Shown piece by piece: positions 1 through 11,192 of a DNA stretch of 64,000 bases. Both the position numbers and the translations under genes were made by a program. Numbering within the stretch: the stretch's first letter is position 1; each line of letters starts with the position of its first letter. The notes under the pieces were generated by a model. That model did no database searches, was not told the DNA's origin, and was given only the letters and a program-made list of their open reading frames with translations. Origin of the DNA: Ulota crispa (Eukaryota; Streptophyta; Bryopsida; Orthotrichales; Orthotrichaceae); the NCBI GenBank assembly GCA_963920765.1, contig OY987251.1, positions 14,077,219 to 14,141,218 on the forward strand. Direction: 5' to 3'.

Positions 1-752
1 GACGCCATTTCTCCACGCCTGGGCAAGGATAAAAAAATTTCTCAATCTTCACGGAAAACGTCTCGCGCCAGTCGCGGACTGACGGTCACGTCAATTTCTG
101 TGAAGATTGTAAATGAGAAAATTCGAACCGTGACCACCACTAGTGAACATGCGACTATGCGACAGACGTGCAATTCCACTACCACCGATCCATCAAACCA
201 AATGTCGAATCTCTAAGTGTTCCATGTTAGGTTTAATTTTGGGAATCTTTATCATTTTGAGAAGAAAAGAAAAGAGCATACTTTTGCTTGTAGTTGCTTC
301 TTTCTCTTTTCTCTCATAACTTCAAGAGTAATAGGCAGCAAAGTGATGTTTCACATTTTCTTACGAGATTCTTTTCCCATACCTTAGACACATGCTAAAG
401 GTGACCTTTCCATATTGCATCCGTGATGGGGGGAGGCACTATACAACAACAATTCTCTCAATCTCTACTCATAAAAACAACTTTATGGCCAAGTCTATAA
501 ATGGCTTTCCACCAATTTATTGGTCACTTTAAAGGTTCAATTCTCTTCTTTCTTGTTCTACTGATTACTGGTGAGAGTTATTTGTACCACCTCCTTCCAC
601 ATGAAAGTGTCAAATGCAAATATTGGTGGCTCTAACACAAGATCCTTCACCCACAACCAATTTTGCTTCTATGAAAACACCGCTCACTCCTTCCTAGTAG
701 TCAGGACACTCTACATGCTGCTTGACTCACCACTAATGATGTTTTCATAGAA
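1..752. other. Intergenic, no gene recognised
   Basis: I see no coding potential here. The first 130 bases are GC-richer (a CG-rich patch around 50-100), and the rest is AT-rich non-coding plant DNA. It ends at the TTAA that starts the first repeat element. Confidence 0.5.
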
Positions 753-756
753 TTAA

Positions 757-1429
757 CCCCTAAAATAATTTTGTGTTTAGAGGCCCAAAACTGCTTCAAA
801 ATACTAGTCCCCAAATCAGGGTAAAAATCTTCATTGAAATTTATTTTTTAACAAATCCAACCGTAGGATCCTTTGGTTGACTTGCACAAGTACATTGTCC
901 CAAAATTCCAAAATGAATATCCCCACCAATTGCAAGATCAATGTGCCTAAACTTCAAAATGTAGGCTTTTCTAGTCCTTCTAGAAGGTGAAGTTTTGTTT
1001 TTCAAACTTTTTAGAGAAAAACACATATGTTGTCTTTCTTGTGCAATTTTTGCAATATGTTGGAAAATTGGTTGAAAGCATATATAAAAAAAAGTAACCA
1101 AAAAAAAAGTTTGGATTCAATTTTACAAAAATTGTAAAGTGAAAGGTATTGATGAATGAAAGATATAACTAATATGCTAATAAGTTTTGGAAGAATTTGA
1201 AAATTGTTAATCCCAATGGTGAGAATGCTCTAACAGACAATTAGTAACTTTCATTTTCATTTTCATTGAAAATTTTCAAAATTGAGAGTAAAAGATAACT
1301 TTATATGTTTTTTCTACCATCTTCCTACCTTCATTGCCCACAAAATAAAACTCCTTTTAACTCTTACCTCATTATTTGGAATTGAGTGATTCAATCTTTT
1401 TTGAGTAGGTATCAATCTATACAGTTCTA

Positions 1430-1474
<45 letters not shown>

Positions 1475-1686
1475 ATAATTTTTGCTGCCCAATTTGACAT
1501 TGAAATTGAGAAAACCTTATAATTTTTGCATTACTTATTGGAATGACATGAAATAAAGCTTCCCATGTAGATTATGATGAGTAGCATCCATCTTAAAAAA
1601 TCATGAAAAATTTCCAAATTATGAAGTCAACAGAGCCTGCTTGAGTTCTCATAAAGCCCAAAGTGGACTCTTTGGGCCGTTAGGGG
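757..1686. mobile_element. TTAA-flanked non-autonomous element (A0)
   Basis: TTAA at 753-756 is followed by CCCCTAA; the other end is TTAGGGG followed by TTAA at 1687-1690. Next to each end lies a GGCCCAAA-type segment in inverted orientation. The interior has no transposase frame and carries a (TA)n run. The terminal match is short, so this is the least certain member of the TTAA set. Confidence 0.4.
1436..1470. repeat. (TA)n microsatellite
   Basis: An uninterrupted TA dinucleotide run of about 35 bases, lying inside element A0. Confidence 0.9.
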
Positions 1687-1712
1687 TTAAGAATGTTGTG
1701 ACTAAAGATTAA

Positions 1713-3286
1713 CCCCTAAATGCCCAAGGGTGTTATTTTAGTGTTTGAAAGGCAACTTTGAAGTGTTAATTTATCCTTATAAGTTGTAGGATCATCATTA
1801 AACATCAAAACAAATTTATGACCATAGGATCTTGAACTTCAAGGCTTTTGGATGGTGCCACCCAAAAAACTTCCAAAAAGGCTACATGGATTTTAAGATC
1901 TTTGTGATTGAATGTGAATGAATATGAATTTTTGGTTTTTTTTGGTTGCCCAAAAACTTCTAATGAAAAGATGGCAATTCTAGTGTACGAAATTGGGAAA
2001 CAACCATTTGTGACAATCTAGTATTTGTTGTTGTTACTTCAAAAGTAATGACTCCCCTTCCAAATCCATGATCACAATGTCACAGATAAGCCTCCCATGC
2101 AATAGTTTAAGAGCTACCACCTAATGCAAAGAAGTTTTTAAACTCCAATTATTAACCAGAAATCATTGTGCATGAGAGAGAATTCAATGGTGGATGAATT
2201 CTACTTTGCGTAACAAAGACATTTCAAGTGAAATTAGCCCAAAAACACATATGAATTTTATTAGATGATAGATTTTCAATGGAAGGGCCCTCACTGCCCA
2301 AGGGAGTGCCCAAAGGAAATCTTCACTTCATTTGCAACTTGTTGCTTGTCTTTCCAATGTGGCAGCTTGTCATAAGTTTTTTAGTGACACTATTCATTGC
2401 ACTTTTTGGTATGCAAGAGGTATTCTTTTGTAGTTTAGCTTGCACCAAAAGCAATTGGGATAAGGTTAGAAAGACATCAAAACTCAACTTTGAAGCTAAC
2501 TTCAGCTCGCAACTTCTTTAGAAAAGAAAAAACCTTGACCCCTAAATGCCTAAGGGTACTTTTCTTGATTTAAGAAGGGACTCTAGAAATTTTTGAATGG
2601 TAGTAGTAGGATCATTGTCATTGATAGAAAAATGTAATTGTAAGAAATTAAACTTTGAAGCTTTTAGATGATGTTGCCAAACAAATCTTTAAAAAACCAT
2701 GCAAATTTTAAGATATTTGTGATTGAATGTGGAAGAGTACAATTTTTTTGATATTTTTGGATCTGCCAAAAACTTGCTATGCAAAAGTGGCAACTTTTAA
2801 ACACAAAATTGAGAAACAACCACTTATGATGATTTAGTATTTGTTGTTGTTATTTTAAAATTAACAATTGATACTCCCCTTCCGAATCCATGATCACAAT
2901 TTCACAAATGAGTTTGCAATGCAATTGTCAAATAGCTACCACCTAATACAAAGAAAAGTTTAACTCCAATTATTGACCAAATATCATTATGAAGAAAAGG
3001 GAATTCCACACTGGATAAATTCTAATTTATATAAAAACATTCCAAGTGAAATTAGCACATAAACACATTCAAATCTTCTTAGTTGATGAAATTTTAGTAA
3101 AAAGCCCTTGCTGCCTAAAGGAGTGCCCAAAGGAAATCTTCATTTTATTTTGAACTTGTTGCTTGTTTTTCCAATGTGACAACTTGTAATAGACTCTTTA
3201 GTGACATTATTTATCACTTTATTTGATATGCAAGATGTGCAAGAGATATGTTTACATTTTAGATTTTTGGGCTGGGCGCTCAGGGG
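1713..3286 (+). mobile_element. Two tandem A-family TTAA elements (A2 and A3)
   Basis: TTAA at 1709-1712 is followed by CCCCTAAATGCCCAAGGG, the same terminus as the complete element at 8865-9777. The sequence tracks that copy to about 2530. There a second left end begins (TTGACCCCTAAATGCC at about 2535) and the family sequence runs again. It ends at CAGGGG plus TTAA at 3287-3290, or just past it in a degenerate end near 3340. The first copy lacks its right terminus. The family carries no transposase, only a conserved non-coding interior. Confidence 0.65.
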
Positions 3287-3290
3287 TTAA

Positions 3291-4125
3291 GAAAAGTTCA
3301 AAGTTTACTGATCACCAAAATTTGGTACCTTGACCGTACAGGGGTTCATCATCCAGCAGCTCCGGTGTCCTTTCAATGGGGGCATTCATATCAAGCATCG
3401 TAAAAGTGAAGGTGCTAAGCTAATGCCAGCACCCCAAGACCTGGTTCTCACTAACTATCTGGACTATTCCATGTACTGTAGCATGAATGCACCTTTATGA
3501 GTGCACCTCTGGCATTTTCAGATTACTCATTCGTGTTGCTAATGAAGATAGTGTCTTGCTTAGAAGAGAATTACGAATTGTGATATTACTGTATTATTGT
3601 AAGTTTAACTGAGTTGGTCACAATGTCTATTATGACGAAAACTGCACTCCAACATGCCCACTGGGCATACCTTCGACGGCTTCGAAAACTTGACATTACT
3701 GTTGTTGTGAAATTAAACGAGCCACTCCAGGGTTCCTAAATCATACAGGTTTATTAACCTACTCATACTAACGTTGAAGAATTGAAAGCAGAAGCCTAAC
3801 ATCAAGTTTTCTTTGCACGTACATAAATCTGAAATATATTTGAACAAATGTCATCACAATATTTCAACTAGAAGATTTCACCAGGCTTGGTAGTTGAAGT
3901 GCCTAATCAAGACGTGGTTATTTCATGCACGATTCAACCACATTTCTACGAGCACAGTTTCAAGAAGCGTAACACATTTGTGATTGAACACTGTACAACT
4001 TCATGCTTTGAAATTAAATATATAAGAAACATACACACTCTAATCGGGATCAAACATCACCAGATTGAGCAGAACTTAGAGTCTGCTAAAGAGCACATTC
4101 CTGAATATGATACAAACATTATCCT
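3291..4125. other. 3' flank of the dehydrin-like gene
   Basis: This stretch is downstream of the minus-strand gene that stops at 4126. It probably includes that gene's 3' UTR. The first 50 bases resemble the right end of the A-family repeat. I see no other gene or RNA. Confidence 0.4.
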
Positions 4126-5133
4126 CTACAAATGGCCGGTCAACTTGAGCTTGGCTTTCTCAGCCAAGGTCAAGCCCGATGAGACATGGGTAGTACCATG
4201 AGTAACAGGAGTTCCTCCATAGCCAGTTCCAGTCGTGCCATAGCCAGTGCTGGTGTTGTCGTAGGCTCCAGTATGTCCAAGGCCAGCTCCATGCGTTCCG
4301 TGTGTTCCAGTCGTGGGATAAGTAGTGCCGGTCGTTGCATGAGTTCCAGTGCCATGGCCCATCACCGCTTGTTCTACCTTGCCAAGAAGACCTCCTTGGG
4401 CAGTAGTATGAGTGGGATGAGTACCGGTAGTAGCATAACTCGTTCCAGTTGTGCCATAGCCAGTTCCATGCGTTCCATGTGTACCGTGTGTTCCAGTTGT
4501 AGCATAGCCAGTTCCAGTGGTTCCATGGGTACCATGGCCCATGACGGCTTGCTCTACCTTTCCAAGAATTCCTCCTTGAGCAGGAGCCGTCGTGTAACCG
4601 GTAGTGCCGTAACCAGTGCCGTGTGTACCATGTGTACCGTGCGTACCATGAGTACCGTGGCCGCCAACCGGTACACCCCCGACACCATAGTTGTGTTGAT
4701 CTAAACCAACAATTCACACAAAATTAGTCTACAAAATCATCACTCAAGTTAAACACTGCTTCACAACTCACGACATTATGTAACAGAAATGTTCTATATA
4801 ATCTTCTAACCACTCTTAACTACACAGCACTCTGTCTGTCAATGCGCTCACAAACGCAAAAAGTACATCGAAGCACACAACTGCACTAATCTATCAACGT
4901 ATAAACAATGCTTGCAACCCACAGACAAAATTGTCGCAAAACTTCGGGATAACTAGTCTAATTTCGTTGCACTAAATATTTACAAAGCACAAGAAATGTA
5001 CAACGAACAGTACTGAATTCAAACTGCGAAGAGCATGAAAGTGATGCTATAGCATACCTGCGGTAGTGTGACTACCGGCACCGTGTCCTGCCAAGGCGAT
5101 CTTCACCTTCTCGGTCATCGTTGGCTTATGCAT
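4126..5133 (-). CDS. Dehydrin-like Gly/His/Thr-rich LEA protein
   Basis: Two exons, 5133-5058 and 4700-4126, joined by a GT-AG intron (donor GTATGC, acceptor TTTAG), encode 216 residues. The protein is hydrophilic and almost free of hydrophobic blocks. It has a short Lys-bearing helix at each end: MTEKVKIALAGHG near residue 6 and AEKAKLKLTGHL at the C terminus. Two internal copies of LLGKVEQAVMGHG or ILGKVEQAVMGHG lie at about 70-82 and 130-142. Linkers of GTHGT, GTGYGTTG and ATTG fill the rest. Lys-rich amphipathic helices alternating with Gly-rich linkers are the layout of dehydrins (group 2 LEA), which protect membranes and proteins during desiccation. The helices depart from the canonical K-segment consensus, so dehydrin-like is safer than dehydrin. 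The many His residues suggest metal binding, which some dehydrins show. Two ABRE cores lie 320-360 bases upstream. Confidence 0.8.
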
Positions 5134-5238
5134 CTTGCCTTACTACAAATCTCAACAGAATAATGAAAAAGACAACACTCACAATTCCAGAATCACTCAA
5201 ACTTCGTAGATATCGATAACTATCAACAACGATACAAC

Positions 5239-5244
5239 TTTATA
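5239..5244 (-). promoter_or_regulatory. Possible TATA box of the dehydrin-like gene
   Basis: TATAAA on the minus strand, about 106 bases upstream of the chosen ATG at 5133, a plausible distance for a plant promoter. The transcription start is unknown. Confidence 0.4.
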
Positions 5245-5450
5245 GTGATAAACATAAGAAGAGGTTGCTGATCAAGTGTTCTGGAATGAGGGAGGGAGTG
5301 AAGTTATATACGGCGCTAACAACCAAGGTATCTTTGAGCAGACTTTTGTGAGCTTCAATGAGAAGACGACACCGTTGCAGCTAGGAATCAAAGTGTCAAA
5401 GGCTATAACTGCTACGAGGCTGCCACCGCATCGCGAGACAAAAAGACTTG

Positions 5451-5457
5451 ACGTGTC
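5451..5457. promoter_or_regulatory. ABRE core ACGTGTC
   Basis: ACGTGTC, a known abscisic-acid response element core bound by bZIP factors, lies about 320 bases upstream of the dehydrin-like ATG. A second copy lies 36 bases further out. ABREs usually work in pairs, which fits ABA and drought induction. Confidence 0.5.
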
Positions 5458-5486
5458 TTGATAACCTCAGAAGGCGCTTCTCGCAT

Positions 5487-5493
5487 ACGTGTC
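5487..5493. promoter_or_regulatory. Second ABRE core ACGTGTC
   Basis: Second ACGTGTC in the same orientation, about 355 bases upstream of the dehydrin-like ATG. Confidence 0.5.
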
Positions 5494-5840
5494 CGCTTTC
5501 GCCAGATGTTGATCGCAAGCTTCTTCCTGCAAGAATCTTACAAAAGAATAATTCTGTGCTGTAATGGAAGAGTTATCCTGGTTGACGTGAATTTACGGCG
5601 ATCCTGTGTGAGGAGTGCAGCTGGCACCGACCCTGTCTTCGCGCACACAAACTAAGGCTAATTTTAAGCTTACAAACTACAAAGGCTTTACGACTTCCGC
5701 CGTCCATGCAAGTGTGCTACTGTGCTACTGTGCCGTGCTATTTGTGGTACTTCGATCGCACCTTGGTTTGGAATCTTCAGTTTTCGCTGAAATGATCTCA
5801 AAAATCAACAATTGACAAAGTCTTCCTTTCTCTTACAGTA

Positions 5841-6144
5841 CACTGAATATTGCGTTTAGGTTGCCCCCACACTAATTTCTTGACATTTCACACTGCATAA
5901 ATACTTATTGCGGCTACAGTAATTCCTTCAAAAAAATTACTGTAACAAACAGTTTTTAAATGGTATGTTAACAACAAGGATGTTGAGAAAAGATAAATTA
6001 GTAGTTTTCAAAACATAGACCATGTGAAATTCAAGTATTTAGAGAGTTACATGCACCTCCAAGTGGTCCAATGATGAGTCATGAGATAACTTACCAAGGT
6101 AAGCCAATCTAATTGTCAAAGCAACCTAAATGCAATATTCAGTG
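5841..6144. mobile_element. MITE with CACTGAATATTGC ends (family I)
   Basis: Near-perfect terminal inverted repeats CACTGAATATTGC and GCAATATTCAGTG extend inward to about 24 bases. TA flanks both sides (5839-5840, 6145-6146). The element is 304 bases long with no coding capacity. A diverged relative lies at about 62740-62986. TA flanks suggest a Tc1/mariner-type target, but the superfamily is not certain. Confidence 0.75.
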
Positions 6145-6155
6145 TAGTACATTTT

Positions 6156-6568
6156 GGGAATTGATATGTGCACACCAGGGGTTGATATTTGCACACCTCC
6201 TAGATGGTAAATTGTAGATTTCTACCATCAAAAAGTTGAATTTGAGAATTTTGAATTTGGATTTGTAATCAACAATTATGATTTGGTTTAAAACCATACA
6301 AAAGTTTGCAATTGAATAACACCCAGTGAAAAAGCTTAGGTAGGGGGAAAAGAGTTACTTTTACTTTTGTTTGTGAAAAAGGATAAATTTTTTCATTGGG
6401 TGTTGCTCAATTGCAGCTTGTCTTGTGATTCTAGGCAAAATCTTGATTCTCTTAGTCCAAATCTGAATTCAAAATTCTCAAATTCAACCTTTTTATGGTA
6501 GAAATCTACAATTTATCACCCAGGAGGTGTGCAAATATCAACCCGCCGGTGTGCACATATGAATGCCC
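6156..6568. mobile_element. Foldback element with long inverted arms (Q)
   Basis: The two arms, about 6156-6275 and 6455-6568, are inverted copies containing ATATGTGCACACC at the outside, then a run of matching sequence around GTAGATTTCTACCAT. A second, inner inverted pair flanks the loop (CACCCAGTGAAAAA and its partner). The whole 413 bases would fold into one hairpin. No clear target duplication was found. Confidence 0.65.
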
Positions 6569-7998
6569 TAATTTTTTTTCGGAGACAGCAAGAATTGACG
6601 AAGTTGGTGGTTGGTAAAGTATAATTATTATATTCTCATGTTGTCAGGTAAAAGTGTTTTGCGAAGAGCTTCTATGTGAACTTTCATGTGAACTTCTATG
6701 GGAACTTCCATGTGAGCAGGGAGGAATTACAGTAGCGATGGAGTAGAAATAGGAGCAAGAGGCGGAGGAATTATTTGGGAATGGCTTTTTGTTTTGAAAT
6801 GTGATGAAACTCACAATATGTTGTCACCCAATTCTTATTAGAGTATCATAAATAGAATTTAAATTTAACTCGGAAGCATATTTAAAAAATTCTTATCAAC
6901 ATCTTTTAATGGTAAATTACATACTCCATTTGTAACAAAATTGAAATTTTTGGATATTTATCATAGAATTTGCATAGTCATGGTGGCGTTTTACTAATAA
7001 CCAAATTCAATCATCAAATGCGGCCAGGTTCTCAATTGACACAAATATTATGAAAACATGAATGTTGGTTCTTTGATCATGTTGGCCAATACATGCCAAG
7101 CCTTTTTTTATTTGCCAATAAGCCACATTTCCATGCATTGATATTGATTCACTATTAGTCTTTTGTGAACTTTATCAAAATTAGCCTCATGTGGAAGTTT
7201 GCCTTTTGAGCTTCTCCAACGGTACGCTAAACAAGTTTTCAAGCTTTGGAAATGCAAGGTTTCGAACTCTCAAAATGCAAATTTCAAGAAATCAAAACAA
7301 ACAATTATGTAAAAATGTTAAATTTTCAAAACAATTGTACAAGACCATATACTTGCAATTAAAATTGTCAAAATTGTATTTTTGTTGCAGTAATATTTTG
7401 CCTCACCTGTTGTTTTGGGAAATTCTATGGACTTTGATGAACATGATCAACAATTGCAGCCTTGTAAATGTTGCATTTGTTTCTATTAGGAACACCATAT
7501 TCTTTAATTTGGAAAAAATAAGTGTCCCACTTTGTACTCTATTTTAAACCCAAAATGTTACCTTAAACTAGATTCGAAGGTATCAAATTCAGTTTGAGCC
7601 ACTAAGATTTTTTCCCTCACAAATTCCTCCTCTCAGGTGAGAACATGTGTACCCAAACAAAAAGTTGAGCTTGATTTTAGGTGATCACTTAAAACTTTCA
7701 CCTCAAAATTTGATAAGTCCCAAAATGTACTGTTTTTCCCAAGTTAACAAGTATGGTGTTTAGGACTTACTGTTCTTTTTGGACAAGGAATACCAAGCTT
7801 GGCAAGACTGTAGGCCTCCTGAAAAACTTTCCCCTTCAAAAACTTGTACCGGTACTATTGAATATGCTTCCCACTTGTTAGACCAACACCAAAATGACAA
7901 ACATCTCTCTTTTGCTTTAAAAAGTTGAGTTGCCAAATGCGTGCACTTTGGAATCTTTAAAACATAGGTTGATTCAATAAATAAGGAAAATCGGAGAG
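6569..7998. other. Intergenic, nothing recognised
   Basis: AT-rich. Short open frames at 7191-7547 (+) and 7760-8125 (-) have no recognisable domain and composition like the surroundings, so I do not call them genes. Confidence 0.4.
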
Positions 7999-8025
7999 TT
8001 AAGGTAGGAGGCTTGAAAACGGACT

Positions 8026-8200
8026 GGTCATGTAAGGGCTGATCCCCTTTTTTATGGTTTTCCGTGGATGGGAGGATTATTAGTTCATTTTTCAGACAAA
8101 GAGATATAGATGCAAAACGTAACATAAGTTATTTCATAATTTTTGAAGCATTTTTGAATTACTTATGAATTTTCAAAGTGCATGTGTCATAGGTCCCTAT
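8026..8200. repeat. Dispersed repeat family L, copy 1
   Basis: About 175 bases, from CATGTAAGGGCT to GTGTCATAGGTCCCTAT, recur with scattered differences at 48200-48376 in the same orientation. The copy is preceded by GGTAGGAGGCTTG, the start of repeat family H. Probably a non-autonomous transposon fragment. Confidence 0.6.
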
Positions 8201-8860
8201 ACTTTTACAATTTCATCTTCAAGCATTTGCATATCTACTCACCAAACATTTGACACATGCATGACCTCTTAATAAATACTTATAGCACACAATCTTAGCA
8301 TTAAACCACTGCCCTTAAAAGCATTATTTGTCTTAAGTTTAGTTTAGTGAGCTTTATCCTAAATTTTACTTGGTAATCAATCCATTCATAATTTACAAGA
8401 CACAGTTGGTGAGCAAGGATAGAGATTATAAGACTTTAGAGGGCGCTTCACTATAGGAAAAATTTGAGCCTTCTAAGAGCTCCCTAAGGTTTGACAAATC
8501 AAGCTATTAATTGGCTAGCTTGAGTACAAGAAAGTGGCACTCATACCTACTACTACCTTGTATGAAGGACCTAAGCCACATGCACAGTCATTATCCAAGT
8601 ACTTCACTCATCTATTCAAATAGAGTAAAGTATAATTTATGGTCCTATTGTTCATTTGTACTCATAGTTTTTGTCCAATTGGGATAATATAACAATATAA
8701 TTTCATAATTACATTGAATTCAAAGGATGAGCAGAAATAGAGGATTAGTGATTTGTTTGTTGTAGTAAGTACATATCTTAATTCTTAAAAGCCCTTTAGA
8801 GACTTTGTAGGGGGATCTTGGAGGGCTCAAATTTCTTGCATTGAATACAAATGTGAATTT
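8201..8860. other. Intergenic, nothing recognised
   Basis: AT-rich non-coding DNA between repeat L and the A1 element. Confidence 0.4.
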
Positions 8861-8864
8861 TTAA

Positions 8865-9777
8865 CCCCTAAATGCCCAAGGGTGTTTTTCTCATTTTTGG
8901 AAGCTAGTTTTGACGTTTTTGAATTGTCCTTGTAAGATCATTGTTAAACATCAAAACAAAATTGTAACTGTTGAATCTTGAACTTCAAGGTTTCTAGATG
9001 GCACTATCCAAAAAGAATCCAAAATTGCCGTGCAGATTTGAAGATATTTGTGATTGAATGATGATGAGTATGGAATTTTTTGCTTTTTTTTGTAGCTGTC
9101 CAAAACTTCTAATGCAAATTGGCAATTTTTGGATGCAAAATTGAGAAACAATCACTTAGGATGCTTTAGTGTTTATTGTTGTTACTTCAAAACCAATGGC
9201 CCCTCTTCCAAATTCATGACCACAATTTCACAAATGAGCCTGCAACACAATTGTCAAAACACAACCGTCTAATACAAAGAATTTTTTAGCTTCAATTATT
9301 GACTAAAAATCATTATGAATGAAAGAAAATTCAACGGTGAAAGGATTCTAATTTCTATAACAAAGAAATTCCAAGTGAAATTAGTCCAAAAGCACTTTTA
9401 GATTTTGTTAGATGTCAAAATTTCAGTGAAAAGGCCCTCATTGCCCAAGGGAGTGCCCAAGGGAAATCTTCACCTTTTGCTCAACTTGATGCCCACCTTT
9501 TCAATGTGGCAACTTCTCATAGGCTTTGTGACACTATTCACAACACTATTCACAACCCTATTCATGACAAAAAATGTATGCTTGTAGTTAACCTTCCACC
9601 AAAAACAAATGGAATAAGATATGGAGGAAGTTGAATTTGAACAATGAAGCTAACTTCAAAGCACAACTTTTCCAAAAAGAAAAACCTCAAAATAATAAAA
9701 TCTGTGCCTTCAACAGGGTTTCAAAGTGTTTTGAAATTTTTTGGACACCAGAATGTGGTGCCTTGGGCATTTAGGGG
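8865..9777 (+). mobile_element. Complete A-family TTAA element (A1)
   Basis: TTAA (8861-8864), then CCCCTAAATGCCCAAGGG; the far end is CCTTGGGCATTTAGGGG, then TTAA (9778-9781). The inverted repeats match over about 17 bases. Beyond TTAA the flanks (ATTT and GGAG) do not match, so the target duplication is TTAA alone. At 913 bases there is no transposase frame. This is the best reference copy for the A2/A3 pair at 1713-3286. TTAA target plus CCC-starting ends are piggyBac features. Confidence 0.75.
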
Positions 9778-9781
9778 TTAA

Positions 9782-10402
9782 GGAGTCAACTTCGGGCATC
9801 TCCATTGGTGGCTCAAACACGCTCAAAGTGGATGAAAAGTGTTGAGGCCCCTCTCGAAACCCTCTCAAGGCACTTTGTCCTACCGTGTCTAGCAAGGGCC
9901 CTTCAAACCATTATTCATTCACTATTCACCTTAAGTTTAGTGAGCTTTATCCTCTACTTTCCTTGATAAGTGTTCAACTGCTTATTTATGGGGTGTGTTG
10001 GATTGTGAGGTAATGTTTAATTTGTTGACAAATTTTTGCCTAAATCTTACCTCAAAAGAGAGCAAGCTACCATTACACTAAGAAATCTTCTTGAAAAATT
10101 GGATGAAATCGCCAAATTCTTCTTGAGCAAAATTTCAAGTCGCCAAATTTTGGATGAAGTAGCTTATATTAGAAGTTTTTTGGGTGAACATTTGTATATC
10201 ATTCATTTGATCCACTTTTAGCTAAATTTTCCTTACCTACCTGCATTTTGGGGTGCGGGTTGCTCTACCTTGACAAAAACAAAAATTAAACCCTAGTGTG
10301 AGGCCACCTTTTTGAAGAGTATGGGTGGAGATCACAGGGCTTGAGGGCCGGACAAAACAGACAAAATATTTTGAAAGTGCTCAGACCGGTGGAGATGTTC
10401 TT
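9782..10402. other. Intergenic with repeat fragment
   Basis: No gene recognised. A GGGCATCTCCATTGGTGG segment near 9797 looks like one end of a Harbinger-type MITE without a partner. A small frame at 10036-10221 has no recognisable domain. Confidence 0.35.
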
Positions 10403-10836
10403 AGGGCATCCGCACCAGTACGGGAAAACACTGTGATGTGAGCACTTTCGGATGAAAAGGAAGCCCATGATGCTCGGACCCGCCAAAATTTGCTCTTCTC
10501 CCTTGCAAAAAATGCAATTTCCTTGTGCATTGCAACTCCTTCAAACACGACTTTTTGTGGGTCAAACAATAGGTTGAGTAGGCACTGGTGGAGATTTCAT
10601 ATACTTTTTCACACATGGAGACTTGCTATTGATTAAGTATTGTTTTGCCGTGTTGCACAGGTGAGGCAAAACATAGATCAACACACAAAAGTGTACTCAA
10701 AAACATAGATCAACACACAAAAGTGTACTCAAAAACATAGATCAACACACAAAAGTGTACTCACTGTGTTTCCCCGGGGATGAGTTCCTACTGATGTGGT
10801 GGAGATGCTCTTAGACAGTCAACGGTGCGGATGCCC
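10403..10836. mobile_element. PIF/Harbinger-like MITE (N)
   Basis: Terminal inverted repeats GGGCATCCGCACC and GGTGCGGATGCCC, each flanked by TTA in direct orientation (10400-10402 and 10837-10839). A TTA target with GGG-starting ends is typical of Tourist/Harbinger MITEs. The 434-base element has no coding capacity and includes a 32-base tandem repeat. Confidence 0.7.
10668..10763. repeat. Three tandem copies of a 32-base unit
   Basis: The unit, containing CATAGATCAACACACAAAAG, is repeated three times essentially without change inside MITE N. Confidence 0.9.
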
Positions 10837-11103
10837 TTAATCATACAATAATCAGCCTAATCACGTAATGCCGTAATCACCCTCGTCACGCAACAAACGT
10901 GCCTTTCGTGGCACCGAGAACCATGGAGAGAACAGTTATTAGTGCTAACCTACAAATTACTATTTTAATCTTCGAACGGTAATAGGATGCTCACGGTGAC
11001 GGGGTCAACACACTTCCGGTCTACATACAGAGGCCATGTGTCTGTCTTGCTCGACTGTGGCGGGATTTCTCCCGTTTTTGCTCTCGAGGATTGGCGCCCG
11101 GGA

Positions 11104-11192
11104 ATGGCGTCGCCGGTGCTGGCGCTCGCTTTCACGCTGTCGTTGAAATCTTCGCATCGACCGTTTCTCTCATCTGGTGCACAAAACCAAAG
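11104..11192 (+). other. Putative first coding exon, plastid-signal-like
   Basis: An ATG at 11104 opens a 29-residue frame starting MASPVLALAFTLSLKSSHRP, rich in Ser/Ala with basic residues and no acidic ones, like a chloroplast transit peptide. The frame meets a good donor (AAAG, then GTGAGC at 11193). The second half of this exon and its donor recur twice downstream. In those copies the peptide would continue SSACRCTKPK; this copy is 8 bases shorter at that point. Whether it joins the coiled-coil gene downstream or belongs to an eroded gene cannot be settled by eye. Confidence 0.4.

Noticed and set aside
753-1690. TTAA elements read as Tourist (TTA) or Stowaway (TA) MITEs
   Set aside because: A TTA direct repeat would leave uneven ends, and a TA target would not explain the invariant outer T and A in nearly every copy; TTAA is simpler, though empty sites are needed.
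2279-2521. Frame with PSLPKGVPKGNLH shared with 9405-9587
   Set aside because: Conservation is at DNA level within the A-family repeat and the frame ends at different points in each copy, so it is not evidence for a gene.
4160-4717. Overlapping long open frames on both strands across the dehydrin-like gene
   Set aside because: They are shadows of the Gly/His/Thr repeat; only the frame with exon 1 in phase gives a sensible protein.
10660-10770. CRISPR-like array (three 32-base repeats)
   Set aside because: Repeats are directly adjacent with no spacers, in plant nuclear DNA within a MITE.
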